From the NCBI RefSeq assembly GCF_036884655.1, contig NC_088337.1, positions 31,598,501 through 31,662,500 on the forward strand: DNA of 64,000 nt, written 5' to 3'. The notes under the pieces are model-generated. The model was not told the origin of the DNA. It saw nothing but the letters and a program-made list of their open reading frames with translations, and searched no databases. This stretch comes from Musa acuminata AAA Group. Lineage: Eukaryota; Streptophyta; Magnoliopsida; Zingiberales; Musaceae. The position numbers and the translations under genes are program-made. This document shows, piece by piece, positions 12,817 to 21,410 of the stretch (positions are counted from its first letter, which is position 1; every line of letters begins with the position of its first letter).

Positions 12817-12826
12817 CTATAAATAC
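12817..12826 (+). promoter_or_regulatory. Probable TATA box of the expansin gene
   Basis: TCTATAAATA lies about 60 bp before the expansin ATG at 12883, in a C/T-rich leader. The spacing leaves about 30 bp of 5' UTR if transcription starts 30 bp downstream. No transcript evidence is available here. Confidence 0.65.
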
Positions 12827-12882
12827 CCTCCCCCCCTCCCTTTCCCTTCCACAAGGAATCCAACGCGCCATCTCCGCATTCG

Positions 12883-13805
12883 ATGGCCATACCCAGGTTC
12901 TCTCTCTCCGACGCGCTCTTTCTTCTCTTCTCTTCCTCGTGCTTCCTCGCCCGAGGAACGCTGGGTGACTCTTACGATTGGCAGAGCGCGCATGCGACGT
13001 TCTATGGTGGCGGCGACGCCTCTGGGACAATGGGTGAGTGCTTCTTGCTGCTGCTCGCGGACGCATGGATCCTTTTTATCTGATGAGACATGGATTGCTT
13101 TTTGTCATGTAGGAGGTGCTTGTGGGTATGGCGATCTCTACAGTCAAGGTTACGGCACGAACACCGCCGCCCTGAGCACGGCCCTTTTCAATGACGGGCT
13201 GAGCTGCGGGTCGTGTTACGAGCTGAAGTGCGACGATGACCCGCGGTGGTGCCTGCCGGGCTCGATCGTGATCACTGCCACCAACTTTTGCCCTCCAAAC
13301 TACGCTCTTCCCAGCGATGATGGAGGGTGGTGCAATCCTCCTCGCCCGCACTTCGACATGGCCGAGCCGGCGTTTCTGCAAATCGCTCAGTACCGGGCTG
13401 GGATCGTGCCGGTAGCCTTCAGAAGGCAAGTGAAATCATTCGCCAGACTCACATGTACGAACAGCGGTAACTGATGATGTCTATGGTTGCCTCCTTGGCA
13501 GGGTGCCATGCGCGAAGAAAGGAGGCGTCAGGTTCACCATCAATGGCCACTCCTACTTCAACCTGGTCTTGATCACCAACGTGGCTGGCGCCGGCGACGT
13601 GTGTGCGGTCTCCATCAAGGGCTCCCAGACCGGGTGGCAGGTCATGTCCCGGAACTGGGGCCAGAACTGGCAGAGCAACGCGTATCTCGATGGCCAAAGC
13701 CTCTCCTTCCAAGTCACCACCAGCGACGGCCGGACCATCACCAGCTACGATGTCGTGCCCACCGATTGGCAGTTCGGCCAGACCTTCGAAGGAGGACAAT
13801 TTTAG
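12883..13805 (+). CDS. Alpha-expansin, cell wall-loosening protein
   Basis: Three exons: 12883-13033, 13113-13425 and 13502-13805. They join to 768 nt, or 255 residues, the usual alpha-expansin length. A signal peptide of about 24-28 residues ([14 protein letters not shown]) precedes the GH45-like domain. That domain shows [20 protein letters not shown], a full set of cysteines and the HFD motif in [10 protein letters not shown]. The C-terminal CBM63-like domain has [10 protein letters not shown] and NWGQNWQ and ends in GQTFEGGQF. Alpha-expansins act in the apoplast, loosening cellulose-xyloglucan contacts at acid pH without hydrolysis. Intron 1 is GT-AG. Intron 2 keeps the frame only with donor AG|GCAAGT at 13426, so it appears to be a GC-AG intron of 76 bp. 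Exact orthology is not assigned. Confidence 0.95.
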
Positions 13806-13813
13806 CTCTTCCA

Positions 13814-13817
<4 letters not shown>

Positions 13818-13860
<43 letters not shown>
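13818..13860. repeat. (CT)n microsatellite in expansin 3' UTR
   Basis: About 43 bp of uninterrupted CT, beginning 13 bp after the expansin stop codon and therefore probably transcribed in its 3' UTR. Confidence 0.95.
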
Positions 13861-13867
<7 letters not shown>

Positions 13868-14820
13868 TTGTCTCCTATACCGCCATTGCCGAGGTTGCTT
13901 CGATAGCACCCGCTAAGGCTCTACCGCAGACGAATAGATAGCCCTCTTTGGTGCTACTCCTCCTAAACATAATTTGCCTTATGGATATTGGCTTGTGGGA
14001 AGGCCTTATCAAGCCACATGTATTAATTTGTAACTTCGTTTGCATTCTATGTGCATGAATGTTTTCTATCTGCCCATCATCACCTTACCTTAATTGTGTA
14101 TGTCAGAAGGAAGAGCAGAAAACTCAAAAACACACCAAGAGAAAAACTTAAAAAAGATCTATAAATAAATGATATATCAAAAAATAATTTGTCTATCCAT
14201 TTATCTTTCCATTCTCTCCCCCACTAAACATAATTCCACCACAGATTAGGCAATCAATACAGGGCCCCATTTTTCTTGCTATGCTTCTCTTTTGTGTTCT
14301 ACGTTGGGAAGAACACAAGTTAAGGGGAATCGGGAAGCATTTCAGACAATGCCAAGGCACATGCGGCCTGGTAGCACACAGTATGGCATGGGATTCCACC
14401 ATGTGTTCTTCCCTGCCTCCATTGACTTGCTGCCTGCCGCCCGCCGCCCGCCGCCCGTGGTCTTAGTTCAGTTCCAAGTGCACCATGCCAACCCATGTGG
14501 AACCATATGCATCTCTGTCCTTTTGCATTGCCGATCACCGAAAAGCTCATGATGGAGCTTTTCACCTAGTAAATCTCTTGTCACTGTGGTAACATCTTGG
14601 CCCTCTCACATATTTTCCTTCGATCGGGAGATTTACCATCTCCTCCGCTGTCTGTGAAGCCAAAGTTTCTTTTGATCTTCTATCTTAGATGATATTGATG
14701 TCGAATTCTACGGTTGTCTACTATGCTGAACAGAGTCGATCCAATGGAGCTCCAAAGAAGAAAGTTAACATTAATGAATGTGAAAGAGTAGGTTTTGCTG
14801 GACAGTCTGGCTGTTGGCAA
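13861..14820. other. Expansin 3' flank
   Basis: No gene recognised. At 14540-14563 there is a perfect 9-bp inverted repeat (GAAAAGCTC, 6-bp loop, GAGCTTTTC). A CCGCCCG-type short repeat lies near 14437-14457. The stretch ends at the 5' LTR of copia-1. Confidence 0.5.
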
Positions 14821-15415
14821 TGTTGGGCGGCAGCCCAAAGTGGGTTCAGCCCATGGTGGACTTTATCAGTCCACAATCCACACCTCTTTGACCTAACCCT
14901 AGATCAATATAAGGGGGGGTGTGGGGGCTACGTTTTAATAGCAGAAAAAGACAGCAACGTGGGCAGTAACGTTGATATCCTCGTAGCAACAAAGAGAGAA
15001 GAACAAGACAGAAAAATAAGATAAAGAAAGGAAAAAAAACAAGGACAACGCAGAGAGACTGTTCTCAATCATCTAGCAGTGTTCTCATCTCAGGTTAGAT
15101 CAAATCTACAGTAGACTCTTGCTGTGATTACTTGGGGAGATTTTAGATATTGTGGGCAGTGACGTAATCCTTATATTCCAGTTATTCTCTTGTGGTTGTT
15201 GTTAGGATTTTGGGCAAGAGACTGAGATTTGTATATTCATTATTCTCATAGTGGATTATCTCTAGTTTGCCCCGTGGTTTTTACCCTTCACATTGAAGGG
15301 GTTTTCCACGTATATCTTGATGTTTTGTTTGATTGTGTTTCCATTTTATTCCGTTGCGTATTATAGTCTTCTAGTATTTGTTCATATACAAAGGTTACTT
15401 CTCTTTATATCCCCA
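14821..15415 (+). repeat. 5' LTR of copia-1
   Basis: About 595 bp, aligned to the 3' LTR through GCAGCCCAAAGTGGGTTCA and GACCTAACCCTAGATCAATA. It carries about 70 bp near 15271-15340 and about 17 bp near 15090 that the 3' LTR lacks. TCAATATAAGG near 14905 is a candidate TATA element. Confidence 0.88.
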
Positions 15416-15419
15416 TCAA

Positions 15420-15434
15420 CTAGTATCAGAGCAG
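15420..15434 (+). other. Primer binding site of copia-1
   Basis: CTAGTATCAGAGCAG lies a few bases inside the 5' LTR. TATCAGAGC is the core of the plant PBS complementary to the 3' end of initiator tRNA-Met; the usual TGG start has become TAG. Confidence 0.75.
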
Positions 15435-15465
15435 GGTTTTGGTGATTTAATTTTTGTATTTGAAC

Positions 15466-16322
15466 ATGGAGGCCAGTAATGTTTTTCGCATGATTAGTTT
15501 GAATGGGAACAATTGGATGATATGGAAACCAAGAATGGAAGATCTCTTGTATTGCAAAGATTTATATGGACCTTTGCAGGGGGATAGTGCAAAACCTACA
15601 ACTATGACAGATGATGAGTGGAAGAGGTTAGATCGAAAAACAATTGGGTTTATTAGACAGTGGCTTGATGATAGTGTCTTTCACCATGTTTCTATTGAAA
15701 TTTCTGCATATTCTCTTTGGAAAAAATTGGAAAGTCTCTATGAAAGAAAAACAATTGACAACAAAGCTTTTTTGATCAGAAAACTTGTGAACCTAAAATA
15801 TAGAGAGGGTGCTTCTATTGCTGAGCATTTGAATGAAATGCAGAGTATTACTAACCAGTTATCCTCTATGAAAATGTCTCTTGATGATGAGTTGCAGGCA
15901 TTGTTACTTCTCAGTTCATTACCAGAAAGTTGGGAGACACTGATGGTTTCCCTTAGTAATTCTGCGCCAGATGGTATTGTCACTATGAGTCAAGTATGTT
16001 GAATGAGGAGTTGAGAAGAAAGAGTTCGACAACATCTCAGAATGATTCACAGGCACTTATCTCAGAGAACAAAGGAAGGTCAAAGTCTAGAAGCAGTTCA
16101 CGTATGGGTAGGAGCAAGTCAATATCAAGAAAAGGTATTATTTGCTATAATTGTGGTGAGAAAGGACATTACAAGAACCAATGTAAGCAACCTAAGAAGA
16201 ACAAGAAAAAGAGAAAAGAAGTGGAGTCTACAGAGTCAAAGGATAATACTACAGCTATAGTGCAGGGTGGTGATTATTTGATTTTGTCTCCTTCTGATGA
16301 TATTTTTTCTTGTGTGTGTCAG
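15466..16322 (+). pseudogene. Copia-1 gag with zinc knuckle, frameshifted
   Basis: The frame opens at ATG 15466 (MEASNVF; SLNGNNWMIWK) and shows the UBN2-type capsid region of plant copia gag. It stops at 16002 after TMSQVC. Coding continues in another frame from about 15996 (MLNEELRRK), so a small indel broke gag there. A CCHC zinc knuckle CYNCGEKGHYKNQC follows near 16140-16185, then a Lys-rich stretch. The protein would package element RNA; this copy cannot make it intact. Confidence 0.88.
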
Positions 16323-17677
16323 GATCTTGAGTGGGTGATTGACACAGGTGCTTCTTATCATGCTACACCACAAAGGGAGTTTTTTGCTACATACAGGTCT
16401 GGAAACTTTGGTATTGTCAAGATGACAACTATGGCACAGCAGACATCATTGGCATGGGTGATATTCATTTAAAGACCAACCTTGGCTGCAAGTTGGTACT
16501 TAAGGATGTGAGGCATGTGGTTGACTTGAGGCTGAATTTAATTTCAGTTGGAAGACTAGATGATGAAGAGTATGAAAGCAGATTTCACAAAGGGCAATGG
16601 AAGCTTAGTAAGGGTTCTCTTGTTATAGCTAGTGGAAAGAAATGTCATACTTTGTACAGGTTGCAAGCTAAAGCTTATGATGAGCAGTTAAATGCTACAG
16701 AGAAAGACTTAAGTATGGAGTTGTGGCATAGGCGATTGAGACACATGAGCGAGAAGGGGCTGCAAGCTCTTTCCAAGAGAGAGGTATTGCCAGATCTCAG
16801 AGGTATACATCTGAACCCTTGTATTGATTGTTTGGCTGATAAACAACATAGAGTTTCGTTTGCTAGTGCTACTTTGTCTAGAAAAATGCATGTCTTAGAC
16901 CGTATTTATACAGATGTATGTGGTCCTTTGAGGACAAAAACTCCTGGTGGATCTGTTGATGATCTTGGTATAAGTGGTGCACTTTATTTTGTCACTTTTA
17001 TAGATGATTTTTCCAGGAAAGTTTGGGCTTATGCTTTGAAGACCAAAGATCATGTTATTAATGTCTTCAAAGAGTTTCATGCCAAGGTTGAAAGGGAGAT
17101 AGAAAGGAAATTGAAATGCATAAGATCAGATAATGGTGGTGAGTATACGGGATTGTTTAATGACTATTGCAGGTCACATGGGATCCAACATGAGATGACA
17201 GTTCTTGGTACACCTCAGCATAATGCAATTGCAGAGAGGATGAACCGTACTATCATGGAAAAGATCAGATGTATGCTTTCACAGGCCAAGCTACCCAAAA
17301 GGTTTTGGGATGAGGCTTTGAGGACTGCAGTTGATGTGATCAACTTATCACCATGTACAACCCTAGATGGTGATGTTGCAGAGCATGTATGGTCAGGGAA
17401 AGATATTTCCTATAGGCATTTGAGAGTGTTTGGTTGTCGTGCATTTGCATATGTTCCAGATAATGAGAGGTCCAAGCTGGATGGTAAGTCTAAAGAATGT
17501 ATTTTTCTTGGTTACTCACATGATCAGTTTGGTTACAGGCTTTGGGATCTAGAAAAGCAGAAGGTGTTCAGGAGTAGAGATGTGATCTTCTTTGAGGATT
17601 TGAAGAAGAAGGCACCAGCCAAGACTTTTGCAGAAGGATTAGCAGATTGTGACCCAGTTATTCCTCCAGTATATTAG
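16323..17677 (+). pseudogene. Copia-1 protease and integrase remnants
   Basis: The protease motif VIDTGASYHAT is at about 16336-16368. The frame shifts near 16454-16472, and an open frame continues to 17677. That frame contains the GAG-pre-integrase block (LWHRRLRHMSEKG) and the integrase core: an Asp in RIYTDVCGPL, an Asp in the DNGGEYT block and a Glu in IAERMNRT. Integrase normally inserts the cDNA into host DNA. A TAG at 17675 separates this part from RT. Confidence 0.88.
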
Positions 17678-18822
17678 GGTGATGGGGGAGATATGCAGGA
17701 AAATAGTGTAGAGCCTGATGTTGATTTACCTGCAGGACATATTGAGTAAGAAGAAGTAGGAGAGCAAGTTCCAGCAGAACCTCAGTTGAGAAGATCTTCT
17801 AGACAACGTCAACCTTCCAGAAGATACTCTACAGATGAGTATGTGATGCTTACTGATGCAGGTGAACCAGAGAGTTACCAGGAAGCAGTTGAGAGTGAGC
17901 AGAAAGAGAAGTGGTTAGTTGCTATGCAGGAAAAGATGGATGCTCTTCAGAAGAACCACACTTATGATTTGGTGCTGCTACCAAATGGAATAAAGGCCTT
18001 GAAGAACAAGTGGGTTTTTAGGTTGAAGACTCAAGAATATTGTTCTCAACCAAAGTACAAAGCTAGATTGATTGTGAAAGGCTTAGGTCAAAAGAAAGGT
18101 ATTGACTTTGAAGAGATATTTTCTCCTGTTGTTAAAATGTCTTCTATTCGTGTTGCTCTTGGTATTGCTGCTAGCCAGGACTTGGAGGTTGAGCAGTTAG
18201 ATGTGAAGACAACTTTCCTTCATGGTGATTTGGAGGAGGAAATTTATATGAAGCAACCAGAAGGCTTCAAAGTCAAAGGTAAAGATAATTTTGTCTGCAA
18301 GTTGAAGAAGAGCTTGTATGGGCTAAAACAAGCTCCAAGACAGTGGTACAGAAAGTTTGATTCATTTATGACAGAAAATGAATATAAAAGAACGGCTTCA
18401 GATCATTGTGTGTACATCAAATAGTTTGGTGAGGATTTTATTATTCTCTTGCTTTATGTTGATGACATGCTTATTCTTGGGAAAGATATGTCTAAAATTG
18501 ACAGGTTGAAGAAGGAACTGAGTGAGTCTTTTACAATGAAAGACATGGGGCCAGCAAAGCAAATACTAGGCATGTAGATTTCTCGTGACAGGAAAAACAA
18601 GAAGATTTGGTTGTCACAGAAGAAATACATCGAGAAGGTATTGGAAAGATTCAGTATGAGCAATGCAAAACCAGTTAGTTCTCCTCTTGCAGGTCACTTC
18701 AAGTTGTGCTCAGAACAGAGTCCGTCAAGTGATGAGGAGAAGGAGAAACTGTAAAAGGTTCCTTATGCTTCAGCAGTTGAAAGTTTAATGTATGCAATGG
18801 TATGTACGAGGCCAGAGCATTG
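17678..18822 (+). pseudogene. Copia-1 reverse transcriptase remnant
   Basis: Open from 17786 to 18424, with KNKWVFRLK, VARLIVKG-like and QLDVKTTFLHGDL blocks. It continues through in-frame stops at 18422 (TAG), 18576 (TAG) and 18750 (TAA). The catalytic motif YVDDMLILG is still present near 18457. The frame reaches TRPEH, where the solo LTR begins. Near this point the conserved segment normally lying between TRPD and the EHW block is missing. Confidence 0.88.
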
Positions 18823-20312
18823 TGCTAGTCATAGGTGCCCAGCAAGCCAATCACGTGAGTGATGGCACGTGTGACTTGATACAGAATCTTTTTGCTTATT
18901 ATATTTTGGCGTATATCACTTTATAACTATTGCATAAATGCATATATATATTGTGATATCCTTGGATTTGTGCAATGGGAATCGGATCGTGATGAGATCA
19001 CGATAATGAGATCGATTCACCTTTAAACACATATCCTAAATAATCCCGGTCATAGGTTACTCGAGAGGGACATCGTGATAACCGGATAGACTGGTGTGTT
19101 GTATACCCGTCCATATGATGGATGCAGCTGGTCTCATAGCTGCTCGTGTAGGGACACTAGGGATACAGTACAGGTGCTCATTGGAGAATGAGTTCACTGA
19201 TTGATCCGCTTACGGAATGCTGGATGGTTGATGATGCCTTATTGTCAGACAGCGATTTCGTAGTCCTAGTGGTGTATCTGGTCCTTAGACTTGAGACACC
19301 AAGGATGTCCTGTATGAGTGCTCCACTCTTTGATACCAGACTTATAGGTTTGGCTGTCCCAGATCTAGTACAGCTGGTCATTGGGAGTGGTAGTCGACCT
19401 TACGAGGGCTATTGAGTGTCGATAGAGGATCATCCACTCTCGGCGTCATGAGAGGAATATCTCATGTGTTCTTGCTCAGACAAATCCCTAGCCAGGGTCA
19501 TTCGGGTTGAGAGAGAATGAGTTCTCCGGGAGAATCCGATTAGAGCGAGACTCGAGTAGAAACCGTATGGGTCTGACAACACCATGCTCAATATACGGTC
19601 TCTGGGATATTAGATGGATGAGGGACTATAGGTACATGGTAACTGAGGACAGACAGGTCCAATGGATTGGATTCCCCTGTATCGTCTGGGGACTACGGCG
19701 TAGTGGCCTAGTACGTCCGTAGTCGATGAGTCGAGTGAATTATTACAGAGAAAATAATTCACTGAGTTAGAAGGAGTTCTGACAGGTATGACTCACGGCC
19801 AGCTCGATATTGGGCCTAGAGGGTCACACACATATGGTAGGCATTGCGATGAGTAGAGGTTCGGATATAAGATATCCGACGGAGCCCTTGTCTTATTGGA
19901 TGCAGATCCAATACCCACTAGGGAAGGACCCATTAGGGTTTGACACGGGATCTCTATAAATAGGAGGGATTCACAGCCTCATAGGCTAGAGTCTTTGCTT
20001 GCCCTTCCTATTCTCCTCTCCCTCTCCACCTCAGAGGCCTAGAGTTTTGAGGAGGGTCGTCGCAACCCTGCTGTGTGGATCACCGCTAGAGAGGAGGACG
20101 CTTGACCTCCTTCACCCTCTCCTAAGGATCTGCAAGGAAACAGGGATATACGATCTCCCTAGGTAACACAATCTCTATACGCAGTTTTGTGTTTTGCGGA
20201 TTTTTGCGTACCAATCTTCGCACGACGACGAACATCTTTTTGGGAATCGGGGATTTTTGTTTTCTTGTTCTTCCGCTGCGCATATGATGTCGCCCCCGCT
20301 GATTTCCCAACA
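18823..20312. mobile_element. Solo LTR (about 1490 bp) nested in copia-1
   Basis: Foreign segment beginning TGCTAGTCATAGG and ending TTTCCCAACA, flanked on both sides by CATTG (18818-18822 and 20313-20317). TG...CA ends, a 5-bp target duplication and no gag-pol content identify a solo LTR left by LTR-LTR recombination. TATAAATAG at 19955-19963 fits a promoter on the plus strand of the segment. The superfamily (copia or gypsy) cannot be told from the LTR alone. Removing the segment and one CATTG restores the copia-1 frame across the site. Confidence 0.88.
19955..19963 (+). promoter_or_regulatory. TATA-like element in the solo LTR
   Basis: TATAAATAG preceded by GGGATCTC, about 350 bp before the LTR 3' end. 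This is a plausible retrotransposon promoter but untested. Confidence 0.5.
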
Positions 20313-20317
20313 CATTG

Positions 20318-20861
20318 GGCAACAGTGAAGTGGATTTTTAGATATCTCAGAGGGAGCTCTAAGGTTTGTTTAAGCTTTGGAGGTGGACCACCTATGTTGA
20401 CAGGTTACACAAATGCAGATATGGCAAGAGATATAGATACAAGGAAGTCCACTTCAGGTTATGTACTTACTTTTGCAGGGGAAGCTGTGTCATGGCAATT
20501 CAAGTTACAAAGGTGTATTGCTCTCTCCACCACAAAAGCCGAATATATTGCTGCTACAGAGGTATGCAAAGAAATATTATGGATGAAAGAATTCTTACAA
20601 GAATTGGGGTTGAAACAGGAAAATTATGTGGTGCATTGTGACAGCCAGAGTATCATCCATTTGTGTATGAACTCAATGTTTCATTCCAAGTCAAAGCATA
20701 TAGATGTCAGATACCACTGGATTCGAAATGTATTTGAAGAGAAGCAGTTGCAGCTTCAGAAAATTCATACAGATGACAATGGAGTAGACATGTTGACGAA
20801 GACCTTACCAAAAGAAAGACAGGAGATATGCCGACAGTTGGTCGGCATGGCTTCACATTGA
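20318..20861 (+). pseudogene. Copia-1 RNase H remnant
   Basis: The frame continues after the solo LTR with KWIFRYLRGSS, GYTNADMARDIDTRKSTSGY, the ALSTTKAEYIA motif and the terminal DMLTKTLPKE block, ending in TGA at 20861. This is the standard C-terminal end of a copia polyprotein. The Asp/Glu RNase H landmarks are visible. Confidence 0.88.
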
Positions 20862-20888
20862 GGAGTCATGGGACAGCCTCCCTTATGG

Positions 20889-20903
20889 ACTGAAGGGGGA
20901 GGT
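20889..20903 (+). other. Polypurine tract of copia-1
   Basis: Purine-rich ACTGAAGGGGGAGGT directly before the 3' LTR, in the position used to prime plus-strand DNA synthesis. Confidence 0.75.
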
Positions 20904-21410
20904 TGTTGGGTTGGCAGCCCAAAGTGGGTTCAACCCATGATGGGCTTTATCAGCCCACAACCCACACCCCTTTGACCTAACCCTAGATCAATATAAGGGG
21001 GGTGTGGGGGCTGCGTTTTAGAAGTAGAAAAGAAGCAGAAAAGGCAGCAACGTTGACATCCTCGTAGCAACAAAGAGAGAAGAACAAGGCAGAAAAACAA
21101 GAGAAAGAAAGGGAAGAAGACAAGGACAACGCAGAGAGACTGTTTTCAATCATCTAGCAGTGTTCTCATCTACAGTAGACTCTTGCTGTGATTACTTGGG
21201 GAGGTTTTAGATATTATGGGCAGTGACGTAATCCTTATATCTCAGTTATTCTCTTGTGTTTGTTGCTAGGATTTTGGGCAAAAGATTGAGATTTATATAT
21301 TCATTATTCTCATAGTGGATTATCTCTAGTTTGCCTCCATTTTATTCCGCTGCGTATTATGGTCTTCTAGTATTTATTCATATACAAAAGTTATTCCTCT
21401 TTATAACCCA
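20904..21410 (+). repeat. 3' LTR of copia-1
   Basis: About 507 bp, starting TGTTGGGTTGGCAGCCC and ending TTTATAACCCA. Compared with the 5' LTR it lacks about 70 bp between TAGTTTGCC and TCCATTTTATTCCG, and 17 bp in the TTCTCATCT...ACAGTAGAC region. It also carries many C/T and A/G differences. Confidence 0.88.

Larger units (their letters stand above)
14821..21410 (+). mobile_element. Ty1/copia LTR retrotransposon (copia-1), decayed, interrupted by a solo LTR
   Basis: The element spans two related LTRs (14821-15415 and 20904-21410). Both start TGTTGGG and end in CCCA. Inside, in order, are a primer binding site, gag, zinc knuckle, protease, integrase, reverse transcriptase and RNase H; integrase before RT defines the copia superfamily. 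Several stops and frameshifts break the polyprotein: near 16000, near 16470, at 17675, 18422, 18576 and 18750. A 1490-bp solo LTR sits inside the RT/RNase H region. Without that insert the element would be about 5.1 kb. The flanking five bases (GGCAA left, TCCAA right) match at only 3 of 5 positions, so the target duplication is decayed or the right boundary is off by a few bases. The element is not autonomous. Confidence 0.93.

Noticed and set aside
12620..13066. 148-codon minus-strand frame over expansin exon 1
   Set aside because: Antisense of C/T-rich and coding DNA; no recognisable domain.
12599..13474. 291-codon frame reading through the expansin upstream region, exon 1 and intron 1
   Set aside because: It is frame-shifted in the signal peptide and reads through intron 1. 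It matches expansin only where it overlaps exon 2. The three-exon model gives a complete family-length protein.
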